A stretch of DNA of 64,000 bases, taken from contig CM049313.1 in assembly GCA_026874595.1 (NCBI GenBank), positions 41,816,659 to 41,880,658 of the forward strand, written 5' to 3'. Below the pieces are notes generated by a model. The model was not told the DNA's origin and ran no database searches. It saw only the letters and a program-made list of their open reading frames with translations. This document shows, in pieces, positions 58,201 to 64,000 of the stretch; the stretch's first letter is position 1; each line of letters opens with the position of its first letter. The translations under genes were made by a program, and so were the position numbers. Source of the stretch: Sipunculus nudus (lineage: Eukaryota; Annelida; Sipuncula; Golfingiida; Sipunculidae).

Positions 58201-61104
58201 ATGTTCCTGGCCCAAAAACCCTGGTATATACCTTGAATTGCCCATTACATATCTAAACGTAACTTCCAAAAGGGGCAATGTGAACTGAGCATTTACTTTT
58301 TTACAGTGCGGGTGTTTGGTTGTAAATATTAGATAAATTGTCGTCGCGCATTATCCTAAAAACGCATTTCAAACATTTTGCCACGGGGTATTGTTTTCCC
58401 CTAGATTTTAAAAACCAATCTCACCAAATATCGGGTTAATTAATTCGTAACATTGCTTCACTTTATCATAATAAACATCATGTTTTCTTGGTAAAATATT
58501 ACCTTCAGATATTCATTTGTCTTTTAATATATTGATCAGACGAAATAAAGATATTTATAATTGCAACCCTCCCTGAATAATATTCTGTATAATGTTTTAA
58601 AGTTACAATGTAACGTCTTAGTAAAAAATAGAACTTTGAGAATCACAAAACAAAATATTTAATATGTAAAATCTATAATATGTAAAATGCATATGTAAAC
58701 AACCATGTATGCTAAAAGTAAAATATTGTTTTCATGTTAAGAAATAAACTACTCTTTGTCTATTCAAAATATGTAAACATTATTTGCGATACAGATACTA
58801 CAACATTGCTATTTGGCCGGTTTTGAGTGTGTAATATACTTATCTAATTATTTTTCAACAACCCCAAAAATGGTATCTCAATACGATTTCGTCTTATTCC
58901 TGGTAGTTGAGAAAACTTGTGGTCAATGTAACCTTGACCTTCGACTTGGCAGTGGTAAGCTTGATTGAGGGAACCGGATTAAATCATATGTACATTAATC
59001 CAGCACATTCAGAAAACTGCAATAGTCTAGGTTATACTTCTGATATTGGTTAAAATGAATTATTCAAGATCGTTTGTTCACCCATAAGTTAAATGATATT
59101 TTTACGTGCACCAAATACATTGGCTTGAATATGAAACTTTGTTTATGCTACACACTTATTTATGTTTAATATTCGTAGTCGTGTGAGTGCCGGTGTCTTC
59201 AGTTACTCTATATTCTATTCATCATTTAGTATATCACTATTCATTCTCTTTTCCAGGTAGCAGCCGGAAGTTTACCTACAACTTCTTTTGAGAATGAGGT
59301 GGAGATGCCCTTGGCTTCATTATCTAGGATGACACTGATGGCATTTAAGGATTGCCGCTGGATAATCTAGGTATGACCGTCCCGGATTCACTAATGATCA
59401 GAGCCAATGCATATATAGTTCCTGTACAGATCCTAAATGAGAAAGGGCAGGAAAATGTTCATCATGGTTTCCTGGCTTAGATTCAAACCTGTTGGATTCT
59501 GCTAATAATGATTTCGTGTTTCTTAGGTTAGAAGTTATATTAAGGTGGATTTAATTTTGTATTTTATATTTCAAATTCAAATTCTAACTACAATTTATTT
59601 TTGATGGATTTTAACACTGCAGTTAGAAGCATCCCGTAGAGAATTCGGCATTCCAGCCACAATGTGAGATTGATTGGAGATGACGGGATTCACTTTCCTG
59701 TCCGGATTTTTCAAATGTGAATTTTATGTTCCCATGATATATATAAATAAATATGTATACATATTTATAAAGTTGTAATATAAAATACTTAATGTAAAAT
59801 ATAATATATATACCATGTATTTAGCTGTTTTAATCCCAAGGTTTGACTTTCCTGTGATACACTAGGAACTGTAGATATAATACGTGCCTGCCTGTACACT
59901 TTAGAATTAAAGATGCTAAAAAAGTCATCAGTCAGGACATGTCGTCAATGGAAACATGGTTTATGTTGAAAGTTATGCAATATGCCCTGTCGGAACACCA
60001 GGGAGACGGAAGTGGCATGACGTCAAGCTCTAAGTGACCGGGCGTTAGTCATGCGTGTATCTGAACAACAATACTTTTGACTACAACACGCCATCACTTT
60101 CTGATCATCAACGAATTGGGCCAGCCGTAGTCAATGAAACCAAGAGCAGACGGTTTTCAGGAACTGCACCATAAACTTCGCTTCCTTATGTATAGCTTCG
60201 AACAGACTTTGTCGCGGTTTTGAACGTTATAAACACTTTCTTATTGATAGTCTACAATATTGTTTTCCGACCCTTTGTTCACGTACTGGGGAAATGTAAA
60301 TGTGATATTAAGATTATTTGGGAAAGTTATTTGCATAAAAATACTAGGCATGGATAATATTAAAAAAATAGAACAATAATCATAGTTTAGGGTTATTGAG
60401 CAAGCCAGGTAAATTAAATATCTCAATATACAAGCATAGTCATTGTTCAAATCAAACAATAACTAGTATACGCGAACACCCCTGTAAATTTACAGGCGAA
60501 ATATTTTACCTAAAGATTTGATATTTTTATTTCACTTTCATTATGTATAAAGTTACAACTCATTTTTTCAGGAAAAAAGGATATCAATGGACGTGAATTG
60601 TACCAGCGTCATAAGCTATGTTTTGCGATAAAGCAGCATTAAATACTCAGAACTTAAGTAATTGGATCTGAACACTAACTCCCTAATAGAACCTATTCAT
60701 AGTCTTTTCTTTAAAATGCAATGTGACAAGGGGTGCATTCTTAACAATGAAGAAAATATATAATTATAAACTCCAGTAATGCAAGTATTAATTTCAGTAA
60801 CCTCAAACTGACCTCTTTTTCGAAACCCTTAACTCCTCACCATTTAATAATATCTTTTTTTTTCTCTTGCGCGGCGACTCATCACTATAAACACATCCTC
60901 TTTACAATGTATCCGTCCTCATTTTACAGTTATTGTAAAATTTTACAAATTGAAAAAATATTTGCAAGTCCGAATAGATGTCCAGGAAGCGTAGCGACAT
61001 CTTTTAACATTCATTGCATTGGTAACATGATTTGTATTGGTCTAAAGTTAGGCTATCTAAAAGGCGTCACTCTTACTCTTTACATAGATTTCGACTTCAG
61101 ACTA

Positions 61105-61109
<5 letters not shown>

Positions 61110-61167
<58 letters not shown>

Positions 61168-61168
61168 A
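61110..61168. repeat. (TA)n(TG)n compound microsatellite
   Basis: About 20 TA units followed by nine TG units. Two overlapping ORFs read through it with Ile/Tyr and Val/Cys runs and are artefacts. Confidence 0.97.
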
Positions 61169-62675
61169 TGTTCCATTAAATATGTGTAATAATAAAACTG
61201 TACCATCAGCTTTATCAAACTTCAAAATAAATGGGGCGAATCGCCATACACGTTTGAGTCCCAACTTTACTTGTTATAGCATCTCCGGGGCTGTATTAGT
61301 TTCAGGGATACTCAACAAATTGCGCTTCATAATTATAACCAACACAGTTAAATCAAAAATCTTTGTCTCACATCTGTTCAGTAGATGGTGCTATGTATAA
61401 GGTACACAACAGGTAATCTGTGACAGTATAATATACACGAAACCATTACACTCGTCTAAGAGGTATTGACAGGAGGGCACTTTTGACTTTGTAATAGTCA
61501 CCAAGAATGTTTGAATCATGTGCCTTAGAATGTTTGAATTACGTGAAATCTTGTTTATTATATACTATATATCCTATTTTAAGCACATGGTATTCTAGTC
61601 TCATATTGAAAGTATCATATAAAAATAAACTCAGAACATAGAATGCTTGAGTGATATCACAGGCATTTAACAAGTTAATATGCACTGGATAATCTTGGAA
61701 GAGTAGAGTAGTTTTTACTTACTCTGGGATATTAGTCGGGTCGTTGAAGCCCAGAAATGAGGTGTACATGGAAAAAAATGGTAGAAAGCTAAATTTGGTG
61801 TCATATGAAAGGCCGCATTGAGTAGAATAACATATCCAAAATCCGCTAAAATCCGCTTTGGGGAAAATATTTTACAGCAGTTTGAAACATTTACTTTTTT
61901 AGAATAAAAGTGACAGCCTGAAACAGGAAAATCTACGTTGATCCGCATTTATTTTTTAATCTGTTCACATTCAACATGAGCCAATATTTTTATAATGAAT
62001 ACGACGTTTTATTTTAAAATGTTCAGTCAAATAGAATCATTTCCTGAATTTATGTTGTTGTTTTTCTACCTTGAAATAATATTTTATCATTTAAAGTTAT
62101 GAAACGTAATACATTCAAAATGATACATCTTTACTCCATTGGGCAGTGTCAAACCATTATTGAAATCTGAATACGGTGTCAATCAAGTAAAACTACATTA
62201 GATACATTTATTGCCGGAGTGCGTGCACTTGCTAAGATACAATGTAATACATCGGGCACTAGGCATTAGACCGACCGCGGCCTGGGGAATATAGCTGTTC
62301 CCCTGTAAACGATACCTCGGTCTTGTGGTTACACGCAAGCTGGTAGCAGCTCGGGCTTTGTACTCGGTAAACGCTTGTGTTTTAATACAACGATCTCACC
62401 ATTGATAAAATGTGTTATCTTCAAATGGTCACATAGATTTACAACGCCCGGGTATTGCCTGTTTTTAAGAAACAAGACAGGTTACACTTCTCAGAAAAGC
62501 CTATGATGGCAATTAAACATTCATTTACCCTGACAATTTGGACTGAGTTTACCTGCAACTAAGTTTGATAGATTACTAGACTTCTTTATTCATTTGTACA
62601 ATTGCTACGGTGTAACTTATTTGTTGATATCGATCACTTTTATATTTAAATTGCAATAACTGTCCATGATAAAAT

Positions 62676-64000
62676 ATGGCCGAGGTGCCGACTTCATCAA
62701 ATGCCTTCTCGAACTGCCCGGGAGACTGTTGTGTCATATGTAAATTAAGCTTCACTGAAAATAGACCATCCGTAACTGTAACAAGGAAGGGCTTACAGAG
62801 AATAATCAGTTGCGCTGAACAACGAGGGGAGTCAGAACTTAACAAATATCTTAATGAATGTATTTGTTCTTCACCAGTAAAAAAGGTGTTGGTACATCAA
62901 ACCTGCCGTCGAGATTTCACTGACCAAAAAAGAATCAACAGTACTAAAACTGTAGAGGAGCCTTGCGCCAAAAAACTTAGGTCAAGTTTGTTGCAATTCA
63001 ATCCGAAAGAACACTGTTTGTTTTGTGGAGCATCTGCTGCGCCAGATGATCGACATCCAGGTCGAAGTCGGGTTCATGCTGTAGAAACTCTCCCCGTGCG
63101 TGAAAAGCTTCTAGAGTGTTGCGACAAGAGGGAAGACTCCTGGGCATCTGAAGTAAAACAACGTATTTTAGGATCTATTGACTTGGTTGCAGCAGAAGCT
63201 GTATACCATGACAGCTGTTTTTCGCGGTTCTTCCTAAAAAAAGGAATTCGGAGCATCAGCAATAAAGAAGCCCCAAGGCCGACCCGAAGCAAAACAGCTG
63301 AAGCAATGGTTTGATATGCTTTGTGTTTGGCTCGAATCTGAGGGTGACATGGAACTGTACACAGTTTCAGAACTACATGAAAAAATGGCAACATTTGCTG
63401 GTCCTTCAGAAGTTTACGGTGTTAAGAGGCTCAAACAAAAACTTAAGGAACATTACAAGGAATTTATTTTCTTCGCTGAAATCAGAGGCCGCAAAAATGT
63501 TGTTTGTTTCAGAAACATGGCAAAGTTCATAATAAATGATAGCTGGTACGCAGGGAAGGAAGATAACATTGAAGATGAAACAGAACGTGTTATAAAGACT
63601 GCAGCAAAGATCATAAGAGCAGAAATTCGAGAAAGGGAGTATGACCTATCCAATTATCCTACCTGCGAGGACATAGAAAATACCGATCGTGGCAAGAAAT
63701 GGATCCCACGCAATCTGCAATTCCTCTTGAAAATGTTGATTCCATCCGAATTAAAACAGAACAGTATTGGACACTGCATTGTCCAGGCAGCCCGACCAAG
63801 GTCAGTTATAACACCAACGTTGTTTGGTTTGGGTGTTGAGGTGGACCATGTGTTTGGCTCAAAGTGGCTGATTAGTGAACTGTCCCGCTTAGGATTTTCA
63901 ATCAGCTATGATGAAGTGACCCGATATAAGCAATCTGTTATTCAGAGTGAGAATCTTGAGAATCTTCTAGCCGAGTATTTTCCTGGCACATTCAAGCAGT
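62676..64000 (+). CDS. Uncharacterised two-module CxxC...HxxC protein, 3' incomplete, one-base frameshift
   Basis: Starts at ATG 62,676 (AAAATATGGC). The first frame gives about 187 residues. Module 1 is C19-x2-C22 ... H74-QT-C77; module 2 is C114-LF-C117 ... H178-DS-C181, each HxxC followed four residues later by F. The parallel layout suggests two zinc-binding units. At an A7 run (63,236-63,242) the natural continuation lies one base ahead (KKEFGASAIKKPQGRPEAK) and stays open to the window edge: WFDMLCVWLESEG, VIKTAAKIIRAEI, GHCIVQAARPRS, FGLGVEVDHVFGS, LGFSISYDEV. The joined length exceeds 430 codons without an intron. From memory it resembles a large, multi-copy uncharacterised family in molluscs, cnidarians and fish, possibly mobile-element derived. 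Function unknown. Confidence 0.75.

Larger units (their letters stand above)
56720..62640. other. No supported gene; low-complexity islands only
   Basis: ORFs at 57,364-57,576, 57,935-58,288, 60,907-61,400 and 61,715-61,948 lack motifs or overlap simple repeats. A TGACCTTGACCTT-type fragment is near 58,930. An interrupted, possibly ancient coding-like stretch (59,300-59,480) has two in-frame stops and no recognised family. Confidence 0.5.

Noticed and set aside
59300-59690. Possible decayed exon with an NNLGMTVPDS-like stretch
   Set aside because: Two in-frame stops, no splice pair and no family match.
60907-61400. Two overlapping 90-122-codon ORFs
   Set aside because: Both read through (TA)n(TG)n; no motif outside the repeat.
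1-64000. CRISPR arrays, rRNA genes, bacterial operons or an integrated virus
   Set aside because: No evenly spaced repeat-spacer arrays, no rRNA-like conserved blocks, no dense ORFs with ribosome binding sites, and no viral structural genes. The tandem repeats have no unique spacers.

Overview
This is a eukaryotic genomic window, AT-rich and intron-rich, with no bacterial gene layout. It most resembles a lophotrochozoan, probably a bivalve mollusc. The reasons are short isolated exons with GT/AG borders, sushi (CCP), PAN-like and C-type-lectin-like (CTLD) exons of the kind expanded in bivalve immune lectins, TGACCTTGACCTT-rich repeats, DIRS and Penelope relics, and many (AT)n/(TG)n tracts. 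The taxon is inferred from these features; no species marker was seen.

The main theme is a decaying cluster of paralogous secreted, cysteine-rich lectin-type genes. Minus-strand pieces are a Cys-rich exon at 25.76-25.93 kb, a complete sushi exon at 19.22-19.40 kb, a PAN-like exon at 18.87-19.07 kb and two CTLD exons at 10.49-10.89 kb. A more decayed sushi+PAN copy lies at 2.7-3.35 kb. Plus-strand pieces are Cys-rich exons at 4.87 and 36.15 kb and an ordered exon series at 41.9-44.2 kb (Cys linker, PAN, CTLD). Nearly every copy carries a frameshift, a nonsense codon or a lost splice donor.

From 37.6 to 54.35 kb there are two nested tandem duplications: a 1.62-kb unit (two copies), then a 6.87-kb unit (two near-identical copies). 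The 6.87-kb unit starts inside the second 1.6-kb copy and carries the lectin exon series plus a dead DIRS-type retrotransposon (RT thumb, RNase H, tyrosine recombinase). It ends exactly at the edge of a 244-bp tandem monomer. This could be a recent duplication or an uncollapsed assembly.

Other content: three related solo LTR-like elements (two with clear 4-bp target duplications), a non-autonomous DNA transposon with about 21-bp inverted ends, a Penelope-like endonuclease relic, a tRNA-derived SINE, two copies of a 1.1-kb promoter-like repeat (CCAAT/CRE/TATA), nuclear-receptor half-site-rich repeats, minisatellites and many dinucleotide arrays. A candidate minus-strand gene spans 13.6-7.4 kb: a TATA/CCAAT promoter, a leader, and three exons that join in the same phase. 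The longest coding region starts at 62,676 (+) and runs off the right edge. It is a two-module CxxC...HxxC protein of a family I believe is uncharacterised, broken only by a one-base change in an A7 run.
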